Part shown: in pieces, positions 10,939 through 21,624 of the stretch
Layout: every line of letters begins with the position of its first letter
Position numbering within the stretch: position 1 is the first letter of the stretch
NCBI RefSeq assembly: GCF_024139115.2
Contig: NW_026942720.1
Location: 49,620 to 113,619, forward strand
Direction of reading: 5' to 3'
Length of the DNA: 64,000 nt
DNA from: Armigeres subalbatus
Taxonomy: Eukaryota; Arthropoda; Insecta; Diptera; Culicidae
Position numbers and translations under genes: made by a program
The notes under the pieces: model-generated
What the model saw: only the letters and a program-made list of their open reading frames with translations
What the model was told of the DNA's origin: nothing
Databases searched by the model: none

Positions 10939-11336
10939 CCCAGATTAATCCATCTAGCGTTGGTGATGCCTTTCTCGCATTTAGTTAAGACACCAACCTT
11001 ATATGGGGTTTATGTGGTCCGATGTACCATTTTCTTCATAACTTTTAAACGCAATGACCGATCGTTATGAAATTCAATAGTGATCAACAAGGCTTTGTCC
11101 CCTGTTGAATGAATCTTGTTGCGAGAAAATCGGTTGAGGATTACTGTACGAAAAGTTGTCTAATGTTTGTGCACACACATACACACATACATACACACGG
11201 ACAGACAGACATGTGCTCAACTCGTCGAGCTGAGTCGATTGGTATATAATACTATGGGTCTCAGAGGCTTCTATAAAAAGTTCGGTTTTGGAGTGAAATG
11301 ATATCCTTTCGGTACAACTTAGTTGTACGAGAAAGT
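10939..11336. mobile_element. 398-bp insertion with CAAAA duplication inside RTE copy A
   Basis: Copies B and C are continuous here (CATCTACAAAAAGGGCGATAA in B). Copy A has 398 extra bases between CAAAA at 10,934-10,938 and CAAAA at 11,337-11,341. The insert has a CACACATACACACAT-rich stretch (11,170-11,205), then CGTCGAGCTGAGTCGATTGG, and ends near GTACAACTTAGTTGTACGAG. Superfamily not determined. Confidence 0.75.
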
Positions 11337-12883
11337 CAAAAGGGCGATAAGCTGGATTGTAGCAACTACATTGCTGAACGCCGCCTACAAGAGACTCTCC
11401 TAAACTTTATGCCCCCGATTAACGTCCAAGTGCAAGAGAGTTCGTGGGGCAGTTCCAGGCGGGATTTATGGGTGAACGCTCTACCACAGATCAAGTGTTC
11501 GCCGTACGTCAGGTATTGCAGAAATGCAGAAAAAACACACATCATCTATTTATCGACTTCAAAGCCACATATGATACAATCGATCGGTATCAGCTATGGC
11601 AGCTGATGCACGAAAACGGATTTCCAGATAAAGTGATACGGTTAATCAAAGCGACGATGGATCGGGTGATGTGCGTAGTTCGAGTTTCAGGGGCACTCTC
11701 GAGTCCCTTCGAAACACGCAGAGGGTTACGGCAAGGTGATGGTCTTTCGTGTCTGCTATTCAACATCGTTCTGGAGGGAGTAATACAAAGGGCAGGGATT
11801 GACATGCGTGGTACGATTTTTACGAAGTCCGTCCAGTTATTTGGTTTCACCGACGACATAGGTATTATGGCACGTAACTTTGAGAGGATGGAGGAAGCCT
11901 ACATCAGACTGAAAAGTGAAGCTGATTGGACTAGTCAACATGTCAAAGACGAAGTACATAATAGGAAGAGGTTCCAGAGAGGACAACGTAAGCCACCCAC
12001 CACGAGTTTGTATTGGTGGTGACGAAATCGAGGTGGTTGAAGAATTCGTGTACTTGGGCTCACTGTTGACCGCCGATAACGATACCAGCAGAGAAATTCG
12101 GAGACGCATCATTGCAGGAAATCGTACGTACTTTGGACTCCGCAAAACGCTCCAAACGAATAGAGTTCGCCGCCGTACCAAACGGACTATCTACAAACCC
12201 CTTATTAGACCGGGGTACTCCTCTACGGACACGAAACCTGGACGATGCTCTTGGAGGACCAACGAGCACTGTTTTCTAAAGTTTTCTAAAGGAAAGTGCT
12301 GCGTACCATCTATGGTGGAGTGCAGATGGCGGACGGTACGTGGGCCGGGCACGTAGCCAGAATGTCGGACAGTAATCCGGTGAAAATGGTTCTCGACAAC
12401 GATCCGACGGGAACCAGAAGGCGAGGGGCATAGCGGGCAAGGTGGATCGATCAGGTGGAGGACGATTTACGGACCCTCCGCAGACTGTGTGATTGGCGAC
12501 GTGCAACCGTGGACCGAGCTGAATGGAGAAGACTTTAATGTATTGCACAGGCCACTCCGGCCTTATTCTAGTAATAAATAAATTGACGCTATTTTTTCCT
12601 GCAAATTCCTCAACAACCGCTGTCAGATAACAACCACTTGGAACTGGTGGCGCTCCGCGGCTTCTATAGAACGGAAGTGGGTAATACCGCCAGAAGTCAA
12701 TGATCTTCCTAGAATCAGCAGAAGAAGTCAATGTTTACGTTTGCGACTTTCGCCCTTATGAAACAACAATGTCAAAATAACGTAATAATATCAAATGGGA
12801 GGCAGAGTTCTAGACTGTTTTTTACAGTTTTTTAGCATAGCCTCGAGGATTATTGAGACAGCTTTGACGTTAGCAAAATTTAT

Positions 12884-13304
12884 AATCCTTCTTCTTCAAT
12901 GGATCTACATTTCAACTGGAACTTGGCCTGCTTTTCAATTTAGTATTCTATTAGCATTTCCTCAGTTATTAATTAAAAGCTTTTCTATGCCCGCCATTGC
13001 ATGAGTAGAGATGTCGTGAAATCTCTATTAATCGATTACTCTCGATTCTTGTCGATTAATCGTTTTGAAGTAATCGATTCAAAATGAATCGATTATCACG
13101 ATTAATCGATTTATCGAAGTAATCGATTAATTTGCGACATCTCTATGCATGAGTATGTATCTTGTGTGGCAAGTACAATGGATACACTATGCCCAGGGTG
13201 TCGAGAATGTTTCCAACCCAAAAACCGGACCGGACCGAGAATCGAACTCGCCATCTCCGGATTGGCAATCCTACGCCTTTGCTCGCAAGACTACTGGAGA
13301 CCCC
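12884..13304 (-). mobile_element. Feilai-like tRNA-derived SINE
   Basis: On the minus strand it starts at 13,304 with a tRNA-like head: an A-box-like GCGAGCAAAGG and a box B, GAGTTCGATTCTC, near 13,240. It ends with AATAACTGAGGAAATGCTAA, GAAAAGCAGGCC and a GAAGAAGAAGG tail, the 3' layout of Aedes Feilai SINEs. AAAATTTAT flanks it at 12,875-12,883 and 13,305-13,313. It contains a hAT-type MITE at 13,006-13,145. Confidence 0.85.
13006..13145. mobile_element. hAT-type MITE inside the SINE
   Basis: The 140-bp element begins TAGAGATGTCG and ends CGACATCTCTA, with perfect 8-bp duplications TGCATGAG at 12,998-13,005 and 13,146-13,153. The interior is a string of ATCGATTA words in both orientations. 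Removing it restores a continuous Feilai-like body. Confidence 0.93.
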
Positions 13305-13389
13305 AAAATTTATTGTTTGTGAATCAAATAACATCAAAGATCCTGATCATTTTAGCGGTTTCAGATAGGATATCATATCTTATATCTTA

Positions 13390-13850
13390 TGGCGATAAAA
13401 TCGTTCTTGATTGCAGTTCATTGGTCTTCTCCCAATTTTCGTGTCTTTAACCGTCGTCCAAATCTCTCCTCCTGGCGATGAATCCTCCGACTATTTTAAT
13501 CTATTTATAATGTTTGGCTGATGCAGACACGACCGAATAATAAGCTGTCACGGAAACCCACATGACCTTGTGAACTTGTCGATAAGGGAAGATGTTTGAA
13601 TGCGCTTAATCAAATGCGAACAGCTTAATCAAATATGAAAATGGGTCATACGAATCGTATTTGTTCTTATGTTTCGGTTGTAAAAAAAAGAATAAATGTA
13701 AACTCACTTTAATGAGAAAATCTTTTTTTTTTTGTATCGTTTTCCTTCTTTTAGGCAGCGCATCGTTCATGGGAAGAACTGGCGGGCTTGAAGCAAACAG
13801 CTGACACAAGTGACCACGACAAACAATGACGAAAAATCAATCGTACTTAC
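13390..13850. other. Start of a long dispatched intron, nothing else recognised
   Basis: The sequence follows the donor GTAAGT at 13,850-13,845 (minus strand). No next exon was found at lower coordinates. Confidence 0.5.
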
Positions 13851-15098
13851 TCTTGTCGAAGACTGTGATAGAGGTCCATTGCCTTCGTGCTCCTGGCTAT
13901 TGGAAAGAAAATCATCGTTGCGTTGAGAAACTCGGAGGATTCCTATAGAAAAATATACTCTCATTATGGCATTTTACATTTTCATTTGCAAAAAACTTAC
14001 ATTCAGCTTAATAAAATCCACATCCGTCAAATAATGCAATATATTGTAAACAGCATTGTGCTGTTTGCATTCGTTCGGAACCACGCAGGCAGATCGAATA
14101 CAATCGTTGCTCAGCTTCATATTGTGATAGTACTGGAAGCAATCAAACAGCAATGTTTTAACCATGGCAATGTCCTCCTCGTTTAGATCGAAGCAGGAGG
14201 TTTTGTTCGATAGGAACGTCACGTAGTTCGCCACGGACCACGGCCGGCAGCAGTTGTCCGTGGTGAGTTCTTTCTGACAGAGATCCGAGTAGTGGTCGGT
14301 GCTGACGATACGCTGCTCGAGGTCACACATCGCTAGGAATGCGTTCAATTCGAACAGACTGTCGCTCAGATTGTGCTTCACGCGCTGCACCACAAAGTGT
14401 GCAAATTCTTTGTCTGTTAAAAATAAAATATGAATATTTTTGTTGATAATTTATTCTAGACTATTAAAAGTAATATATTTACTTGGTGATTCACAGAAGA
14501 AACCATCCGCCGGAATATGCATTTCTATAGGATCCGGTGGCGGATTCAGATTTCTTAACGTATCCCACTTGGCACGCTTCTTCTCCATCGTTTTGTTACC
14601 AGTCTCCTCCGTGTAAAAAGACATATTCCGTCCGTATTCCCAGTTGTCGTGTCTGCTGATGAATGTTTCATTGTCATACTCTTCGAAGCTTATTACCTCA
14701 CCGTTCAAGGATTTGTTGTTCAACTTAAGTTCTTTCAATAATTTGACTTTGTTCAACTTATTCCGCTTTTTCGATTTGCCGTTGCTCTTTTTGCGATCCT
14801 TCCTACGTTTATGCGGGCGGAAACCGGTTTCGTATTCCGTGGCCGCTTGGCGATCGTACAGCTCCTTGGGATTGGCAATCAACCGACCGGAAGCGCTGGT
14901 TTCCTCCAACAAATTGCGCCACGCGGTCCACCGGCTGCCGATCGGCGTGCCCCTGGCTTCGAAGCCCAACGTCGGATCGTCAAAGTCTGGCAGTTTTCTC
15001 GCCACCAGGGCCACCACTATGCAGGCAATCGAGCATATGCCGACCGAGAGCACCACAAAATGCGGGCGACGGGCTAGCAACTTGTAGTACCACTGCAT
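13851..15098 (-). CDS. disp: Dispatched homologue, N-terminal coding exons (partial)
   Basis: Dispatched is a patched-like RND-family membrane protein needed to release cholesterol-modified Hedgehog from producing cells. Three coding exons read on the minus strand. Exon 15,098-14,483 holds an N-terminal membrane segment ([20 protein letters not shown], residues about 13-32), then the family hallmark [16 protein letters not shown] and a very basic Lys/Arg-rich insert. Exon 14,413-14,001 has a cysteine-rich extracellular loop ([20 protein letters not shown]). Exon 13,942-13,851 has [17 protein letters not shown]. All junctions are GT-AG and in phase; the coding total is 1121 bases (373 codons plus two bases). 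The start ATG at 15,098 is preceded by an acceptor at 15,125, so a 5' UTR exon lies upstream. Later exons (sterol-sensing domain and remaining membrane segments) are absent and should lie beyond base 1. The frame is clean, so I treat it as functional. Confidence 0.88.
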
Positions 15099-15129
15099 GT
15101 CAGGTAAATACTTTTTTTCTCTCTCTGGG

Positions 15130-16800
15130 AATGAAAGAAAAATAAAAAATAAAATTTGCATGTTTCGAATAGTGGTAAAAAACACAAAAACCTCGCATAG
15201 AATATTTTATACATTTTTTAGGATACAAACTAAAACAAAACTTACCTGGTTATTTTAGATTTGTTTTCCTATGTATAATATATTTAATAGCCGGGAAAAT
15301 TACATTACATATTACAGTTGGGCTATTTTAAATATTTCATTATTTTTAACTTTTTCAGATTTACAGCGAAATAGCAACACTTTTGTTGTTTACTGTTCGC
15401 ATATCTTTTTTCTTCTGCTCTTCTTCCCCAGGAGGTTTATTGTTTACATTTTTCCGCTCCACTTCTCATACACTCCCACAGATGTGTGTGTAAAGTACAT
15501 TCGTGTGGGTAGGTTTTATTTGCGGGAGGAAAAATTATTTGCTTCGGCAATCATTTTCATGTTTCTGCGAACTGTTTCACTAATTTTTTATCTTATCCAG
15601 TTTGATTATTAATTGGCATAATTTCACAATGTTTCGTCCTTTCAGGGGCACTAATCGAAACTTTAATAATCATGCGAGATCATTTCCGGGTGCTGTACTT
15701 GACCTCCCTCAAAGCTGTGGCAAAGGATGTGCAGGAATGTGCCTTCGATTTTCCAGCAGCATATTTCACGCATTTTTCACAGTTAATCAAACGGCTGACC
15801 AGCTGCACTGATGCAGAATGAAACCGGAACCACTTATATACACTAGGACGATTGATTTTAAACCGAAACTTGCGTTCTTTACCGGGTTTCCGTCAAATTC
15901 TGCTGATTCTGCACACCAAAGGGTAAACCATTCAAGCCGAATGAAGGATGAAAATTCTTGAGCTGCGTGAGAACGACGAGCACTGGCGAACGACAGCACA
16001 TAAAGAAGCTGAAAACAAGAAAAAGTGACACGAGTCAACGTTTATTGAAAACGATAAGGTAATTTAACTTCTCATAATATAGGCCTTTTTATGAGACAAC
16101 TTCATATTAGGGTCTGTTCAATTATTACGTATTGCGAGAAGATTGAAAAATTCGAACCGGGGTCCGACGGTCGACTGTCGGAAAGCTGTTCCGCAAACGT
16201 CAAATCACTTGTTGCACGGTAAAAATTTTTGATTTATTTTTTTCGGTGTGAATGTTGATTATTAAATTCAACGAGAATATGCAACTTTATACGAATGTTA
16301 CATGCCGCTATATTTTTTAAACAAGTTTTATGGTACTTTAAAGGCATTTTGTCATATATTTAGGTGATTTTGAAACATTTTAGATTTCTCGAATGATTCC
16401 CTGTTCTTCGTTAGAAGCGAGCAGTTTGTTTTTTTGATTGCTCTCATCTCGCGTGAAATTCTCGGAGTGTTTTTCTTCATTAGAAGTTTTTTTTTCGCTC
16501 GTTTTAAAAAAAACGCGTTTTGTGCCCTGTGACAGGGAAGCAGCACACCCTGGCCGAGACCTCCGGTGTGTCTGTTAAAGGCACTTCCGGCTACGACAAT
16601 CTGCCGGATCGCAAGTCGCAACCCTTCCAAAAGCTGCATCATCGCCAGCAGCAGAAAGTTCGGCAATCATCTTGCTAGCAAGCCCCATCCCCATCGTAGC
16701 AGCCAATACGACGACAAAAGCCTGCCTGCAGAGGAGTCGCCATCGACGCTGGTACGCTACCTACCTACAAAAAGCTGTTACTGTCGGTAAATATCTCGTC
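15130..16800. other. dispatched 5' region and unassigned sequence
   Basis: Bases 15,130-15,800 hold the presumed first intron and 5' UTR exon of dispatched. Bases 15,840-16,070 upstream of the TATA box show no repeat. Bases 16,505-16,800 are GC-richer with CAGGGAAGCAGCACACCCTG and could be the 5' UTR of the I-clade LINE to the right; I cannot prove this. Confidence 0.4.
15806..15840 (-). promoter_or_regulatory. Candidate dispatched core promoter (TATA box and initiator)
   Basis: On the minus strand, TATATAAG lies at 15,840-15,833 and an arthropod-type initiator TCAGT at 15,811-15,807. If the A of TCAGT (15,809) is +1, the TATA box starts at -31, the standard spacing. It points toward the dispatched exons 700 bp downstream, which have an untranslated exon junction at 15,124. 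Experimental support is unknown. Confidence 0.45.
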
Positions 16801-16801
16801 T

Positions 16802-17040
16802 GTTGTTATTTTTTTTTTCTCGTTATATTTTTTTTTGTTATATTTTTTTTTTGTTATATTTTTTTTTTCGTTATATTTTTTTTTCACGCTATATTTTTTT
16901 TTTAACATTTTTTTTCTCTTCCGTTATTTTTTTTCTTTTTTTTTTTTTCTCGGTATATTTTTTTTTTTTCGTTATTTTTTTTTCTTTTCATTTTTTATTA
17001 ATTGTCCCACTCACTTTTTCATTTACCCGCCATTTTTTTT
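16802..17040 (+). repeat. T-rich minisatellite (CGTTATATTTTTTTT-like unit)
   Basis: About 14-18-bp degenerate units of the form CGTTATATTTTTTTTT repeat for about 240 bases. The Phe-rich frames across it are artefacts. Confidence 0.85.
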
Positions 17041-17225
17041 TCTTTGACGAGTTGGGTTATTAACAGCAGCTAGTATTACAAGCTACAACGCGGAGACTGC
17101 CCCTTATTACAGCACGTTTTCCCGCTTTTCTCCTTTTCGTTTTTGGAATAACCGCAATATTCTGCGTGTTCTTTGTTTCGATATTAGAATCATTTTATTT
17201 TTCGTTGCGGTGATCATTCTCCGCA

Positions 17226-17420
17226 ATGGAAACTGATGACAAAGGCGGGGGTGATTCGCGATTCGAAATTTCGGACGATGATTACATTCCATCCCCGGAA
17301 TACGAGCAATTTAATGAAACCAGCTCAACTCCCGATGAAACTGTTTTGCAAAAACAGGTAAACGTTCAAGTCAACAACTCAAATTCTCCTGGGATTTTAA
17401 ACCTGCCTTCTCCTGATCCT
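17226..17420 (+). pseudogene. Acidic ORF head, possibly I-clade LINE ORF1 N terminus
   Basis: A frame opens with METDDKGGGDSRFEISDDDY and continues as a Ser/Thr/Asn-rich, unstructured stretch until it runs into a MITE at 17,421. Position and orientation fit the N terminus of the I-type ORF1 that continues at 18,541, but no homology proves the link. The segment has no domain. Confidence 0.35.
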
Positions 17421-18070
17421 ACACACTTAAATCATTTCACAGATTTCGGTGAATTTTGCTTCAATTCACCGAAATCTCAACAGCAGATTTGTTCGGTAAT
17501 TATTTCACCGATTTTCTGCGGTATTTTCCTTTGTTCAACTGTCAAAACTACCAAAAAATCTGTAAAATTTTTACCGAACAGTTCTGCTGTTGAGATTTCG
17601 GTGAAATTTCACAGAAATCTGCGATTTATTTTAAGTGTGTACACACTTAAAATAAATCGCCGAATTCGGTAAAATTTTACCGAAATCTCAACAGCAGAAC
17701 TGTTCGGTAAATAATTTTACTGATTTTCGGTGATTTTGACAGTTGAGCAATGGGAAAAAATACAAAAAATCTGTAAAAAAAATTACCGAACAGTTCTGCT
17801 GTTGAGATTTCGGTAAAATTTACCGAATACTGTAAAATGAGTTAAGTGTGTACACACTTAACTAGCATTTCAATGTTCGGTATTTTGTTTGCTGAGTTTC
17901 AACTGTAAAATTTCTTTTTTACTGAAATTCAAGTTTTTTAATAGACCTCCAATGATTGTCAGTAATAAATTCCCGAGTTTCGGTAAAAAAATATGTTTAT
18001 CGCTCTGACGTTTACTTATTTTTACTGAACAAATCATTAAATTCGTAAATTGCTGAACTGCCCAAAAAAT
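17421..18070. repeat. Three tandem TACACACTTA-family MITEs
   Basis: Unit 1 is 17,421-17,641, unit 2 is 17,641-17,852 and unit 3 starts at 17,851 and fades by about 18,070. Each junction reads AAGTGTGTACACACTTAA. Units share CCGAAATCTCAACAGCAGA and its inverse CTGCTGTTGAGATTTCGGT. Units 1 and 2 are near-palindromes; unit 3 has lost its right arm. They separate the acidic ORF head from the recognisable ORF1. Confidence 0.85.
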
Positions 18071-18384
18071 CGGTACATATCAACCGATGAAAAACGAAAA
18101 TTTACCGACTACCTAGTTATTAGAAAAATACTGAACGCAATTGTAGAGCCCTTTGCTGTTGTTTACTTAGTTATTTACCAATTTGAAAATTATTTTGTCG
18201 GACACAAGTCTCAAGTTTACATTTACAATTTCTGCAAAATAATCGACAACAAATTAAAAACAACAACTAATTGCCATATTCAGGCTCGATTCTAGTTTTT
18301 AAGAGCAGCCTCCTCGGCTGTGGTAGACAGCATCCGACGGAGATACGCCACTGGCCGCCATCAGCATCTCTCTTACACTCAGGA

Positions 18385-18515
18385 AAATCGACACATACTT
18401 TATGGCAAAAATCCATGTATTTTGAAATATGCATATCATGCGTCAGCACATACTTATTTGCATTCAAATTCACACATGGATACTATGACCCACATGGAAA
18501 GTATGTGTGAACAAA
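18385..18515. repeat. Short inverted-repeat segment
   Basis: GACACATACTTTATGG near 18,388 mirrors CCACATGGAAAGTATGTGTG near 18,490-18,509. It is probably a small MITE; the ends are unclear. Confidence 0.4.
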
Positions 18516-18540
18516 CCGTTTCAGGGCATTATTGAAGTGA

Positions 18541-19725
18541 ATGCCCCAAGCCGTAATAAGTTGTCGAGTCACTGTAAGTGATCGTGAACAGGCCAACAGA
18601 ATTGCTGCCTTCGAGCTCTTTCGATTGGAATATCACGTATACATCGCAAGCAGTGAAGTCGAGATAGCAGGAGTGGTCACCAAGCCGTTTCTAACATGTG
18701 CTGACATCAAGACTGGTACTGGGGGGTTTAAAAATCGAGCGGTCCCAACAGTTCAGATTCTTGATGTCAGACAAATGAACTACGTGTCAGAAGATGGCAC
18801 CAAAAAAAACCGTCTGATTCGTATCGTGTGACTTTTTCTGGTTCTGCCCTTCCTGACCACCTTGTTCTAGGGAAACTTCGATTACCAGTGCGCCTCTATA
18901 TACCGGCCGTAATGCACTGTAAAAAGTGCCAGCAGATTGGACATGGTCACATAGACCTACTGCTGCAATAAACCACTGTGTAGCAAATGCGGTGAGCAGC
19001 ATGCCGAGGGTCTCTGCAGTAATCAACCGAAATGTACCTGCTGTGGCGAAGCTCCGCATGAACTTACTGCGTGTGCTCGGTATATAGAGAGGGAGAAACA
19101 CCAAATCCGCTCAATAAAACAGCGGTCGAGGCGATCCTATGCAGAAATGCTGAAGACGCTTGCCCCAGCCGCTGTTCCATCAACCCGTTCTATCGCCAGC
19201 TCAAATGTCTTCTCTTCCCTGCCCTTAGATGATCAAGGCTCAGACTCTGGGGACGGTGAAGAATACACTGTCATCGAAACAGGGACAAAAAGAAAGCGAG
19301 CAAGATGCAGGCGACAGCACCAACACGCTTCTCAAAATGTTCCTGTCGTTGAACAGAGTACTCGACTTTCCCCTGCAAAATTAGCAAGTGGTGGGAAACC
19401 CCAAAAAATGTCTTCTATTGGGTTCAAGTTTGCAGCTGGCAATTTCCCGCCACTTCCGGGAACATCTAAAACCCCAGCTGTTCCTGTTTTTTGCCCAGAA
19501 AGTTTACATCAGCAACAAAATCATCAGGCGGTTCAACATAACCATGTTGAAGTACCTGACAAAATGACTCTTTCTGGGATTGTGGATTTCATCTTCAATA
19601 CACTAGAAATCTCTCCCGCAGTGAGAAACATTATCAACATGATAATCTCACTGGTGAAACCCTTATTGAAACAATTGATTTCAAAATGGCCTGTTCTTGA
19701 TTCAATCTTATCCCTCGATGGCTAA
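18541..19725 (+). pseudogene. I-clade LINE ORF1 (Gag-like, CCHC knuckles), broken
   Basis: ORF1 of I-type LINEs makes an RNA-binding Gag-like protein that packages the element RNA. Bases 18,541-18,831 carry the upstream domain (ADKI-type replaced by REQANRIAAFELFRLEYHVY). A frameshift follows. Zinc-knuckle residues are visible at 18,910-19,080 (MHCKKCQQIGHGH, then CSKCGEQHAEGLC, then CTCCGEAPHELTAC). The C-terminal half, 19,147-19,725, is open: Ser/Pro/Gln-rich, ending in a hydrophobic helix (SGIVDFIFNTLEISPAVRNI). There are two or more frameshifts and several stops between 18,831 and 18,990. The start of the endonuclease frame overlaps its last 29 bases, the usual ORF1/ORF2 layout. Confidence 0.8.
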
Positions 19726-20290
19726 TTTAACCAACGAGGTCGGGGATAAGATCGTAGTCCTGCAGTGGAACTGTAGGAGTATTTTTAAAAACCTGGATCC
19801 GTTTAAGTTTTTAGTTCACAGCTCATGCTGTGACGTATTTGCTCTTAGTGAAACATGGCTTTCTCCAGACAAAGTTCTCTCTTTCCACGACTTCAACATT
19901 ATTCGCTTAGATCGAGGAGATGGATATGGAGGGGTGCTCTTGGGGATCAACAAGCTCCACTCCTTTTACAGAATAGATCTTCCCTCGATGACAGGCACCG
20001 AGGTAGTCGCATGTCATGTCACCATACGAGGGAAAAGCCTCAGCATAGCCTCTGTGTATATATCGTTGAATGCTTATATGCGACGCAGAGATCTTAACGA
20101 AATCTGCTGTGCTATGCCTGAGCCACGGTTGATTCTAGGAGACTTTAACTCACACGGTACGGCCTGAGGGGAACTTACCGATGACAACCGTTCTTCGTTG
20201 ATTTACGACATGTGCGACTACTTCAACATGACATATTTTAATAACGGAGAAGCAACACGTGTGGCACCTTCAGGACTCGAAAGAAGAATA
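19697..20290 (+). pseudogene. I-clade LINE endonuclease, N-terminal part
   Basis: This is an apurinic/apyrimidinic-type endonuclease that nicks target DNA. Visible motifs are VLQWNCRSIFKNLDPFKF (asparagine of motif 1), DVFALSETWL (motif with catalytic Glu) and PRLILGDFNSHGT (GDFN). An in-frame TGA follows at 20,165. The domain breaks off at GLERRIDLS near 20,290, exactly where the TA-flanked block begins. The missing end (RSIDLSICS through GSDHLPI) is found at 32,240-32,340. Confidence 0.82.
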
Positions 20291-20556
20291 GACCTTTCCC
20301 GTCAATTTTTTTTATGTGCTTAAACGATTCTTTAATTTTTTTGGAGTCAACTTTCCCAAAGAACCCATATTTTTTTACGCTTGGAACTATTGAAAAACAA
20401 TCAAAACATTTTTTTCGACTTTTTCACCCCTGTCTCCCTTTTTGTTTTTCCCCCCACAAAACCCGTTAAACCCTTGTCTACCCTTTTTCGTGTGGTGAAT
20501 TCAGTTTGTTTTTGTTATTGTTGTTTATTTACAATCGTTTTGTCAAATTTCAAAAC

Positions 20557-21223
20557 ATGTGGTCGCTGCCCTACAGAGGAAGAAGCTCTCGGACAAAGCA
20601 TGTAATTGAACGAAGATCTACTCTACTCCGTCGTGAAGAGCTCAAGGCTGTACATCCGGTTGCTGCAGGAGCACATCGTTCTGATTGTGTAATCCGTTTG
20701 ATTTGCAGTACAGGAGAGAGTGACCCCGATCAGCTGTTCACTGTGAAAACCACAAGGACAGCGACATCCTATGGGAGAAACATATCAAGCAAAACTTTCG
20801 CATTCAGAAGCGCAAAGGGGCAATACGAAATGCGAGTCCTGGCTGGAAATGTTCATGGTAAGTAAAATATTTTCATGTGTATATATATGTATTATACCCA
20901 ATGAAAAAAAACAAAACCAAGTGTTATTTCATTACAGATGAGAAGCGAGAGACCAAACTCTTAAAAGGTGATTTAACGTTGCGAAGGTGGTTGACTCCCC
21001 TTAAAGTAGATGCCGGTGCACGGTACAAAGTCTATGTCCAGGTAAGCTCGTTTTGTTTACTCAAAAATCCCTGGAAAATTAATCGTTTATGCATTTTGTT
21101 TACTTTCAGTTTTCCAGTCAACGAACCAAAAAGGCACTGCTTATGTCGAAAGTCATGCAATCAAAGACATATACTTTCACAACTGCAGCACTTTGTTTAA
21201 ATCCCTTTACGTTTCACAAATAA
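20557..21223 (+). CDS. Unrecognised three-exon gene, 172 residues
   Basis: Exons 20,557-20,857, 20,938-21,041 and 21,110-21,223 join in phase through 80-bp and 68-bp introns. The donors are GTAAGT and GTAAGC; the acceptors are TTACAG and TTTCAG after pyrimidine tracts. The product starts MWSLPYRGRSSRTKHVIERR, is strongly basic, has no signal peptide or membrane segment, and ends TTAALCLNPFTFHK. The poly(A) signal AATAAA at 21,219-21,224 overlaps the stop codon. I recognise no domain. It lies inside a block of repeats, so it could be a captured host gene, a transposon accessory gene or a recent duplicate. The intact frame across two clean introns argues against decay. Confidence 0.6.
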
Positions 21224-21294
21224 ACTGGAATTCATAGTCCGTATTCGTGTTCTGTCAAACTTCTTCAACGGATGTAAAATCAATCCTCTCACCT

Positions 21295-21612
21295 TTAACA
21301 CGTAAAATTTCGTACTGATTCACTAATCACATCTCCGTTATTATCGCACTGCTCTTCATTTTGCACCACGCCATTACTCTGTTTTTCTTGCCGAACAACA
21401 GGAGTTACTCCTTTTAAAAAATAAGTCAGCGGCTCAAATACCAATATACCAAATACCTTTGGGCGAAAAAAATATGGTCGTGGAGTGCAGTCGCGCCTGC
21501 TAGAAGAACTACGCCTTAATAGAGATTCGGATATCTTGAGACGATTGAACAGTTTTATCAAAGACAAACAGGCATAACACATTGAACAATTAATTACTTC
21601 ATCGTCGTACAA
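21295..21612 (-). CDS. Possible small ORF convergent with the three-exon gene
   Basis: A 105-residue frame starts MYDDEVINCSMCYACLSLIK and ends SVRNFTC. It has a Cys-x2-Cys-x2-Cys cluster near the N terminus and a Ser/Arg-rich patch. It runs toward the preceding gene. No homologue is recognised, no promoter or splice support is seen, and it may be a chance frame. Confidence 0.25.
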   Translation of the reverse strand: MYDDEVINCSMCYACLSLIKLFNRLKISESLLRRSSSSRRDCTPRPYFFRPKVFGILVFEPLTYFLKGVTPVVRQEKQSNGVVQNEEQCDNNGDVISESVRNFTC

Positions 21613-21624
21613 ACACTAAAGACA

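Larger units (their letters stand above)
8570..12586 (+). mobile_element. RTE-type LINE, copy A (5'-truncated, with two insertions)
   Basis: This copy is homologous along its length to copies B and C. The leader CAAAGCGACCGTGT starts near 8572. The endonuclease follows near 8790-9460 (NFDVVALQEICW at 8850; GDMNAQVGREEMY at 9200). A basic linker is at 10,380-10,700, and the reverse transcriptase at 11,444-12,022 (THHLFIDFKATYDTID, RRGLRQGDGLSCLLFNI, a damaged FTDDI in place of FADDI). The C-terminal region ends near 12,570, followed by an AATAAATAAA-rich tail, as expected for RTE elements, which end in short AT repeats and have no RNase H. The frame is broken many times and about 130 bp near 12,345 are missing. 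It is interrupted by elements at 9676-10,375 and 10,939-11,336. A weak CGCTAT match flanks it (8557-8562, 12,587-12,592). Confidence 0.85.

Noticed and set aside
13162..13311. Possible tRNA gene (box B GAGTTCGATTCTC)
   Set aside because: The tRNA-like part is the head of a Feilai-like SINE, with SINE body and flanking duplication; not an independent tRNA gene.
16803..17063. Phe-rich 70-86 residue frames resembling membrane proteins
   Set aside because: They are translations of a T-rich minisatellite.
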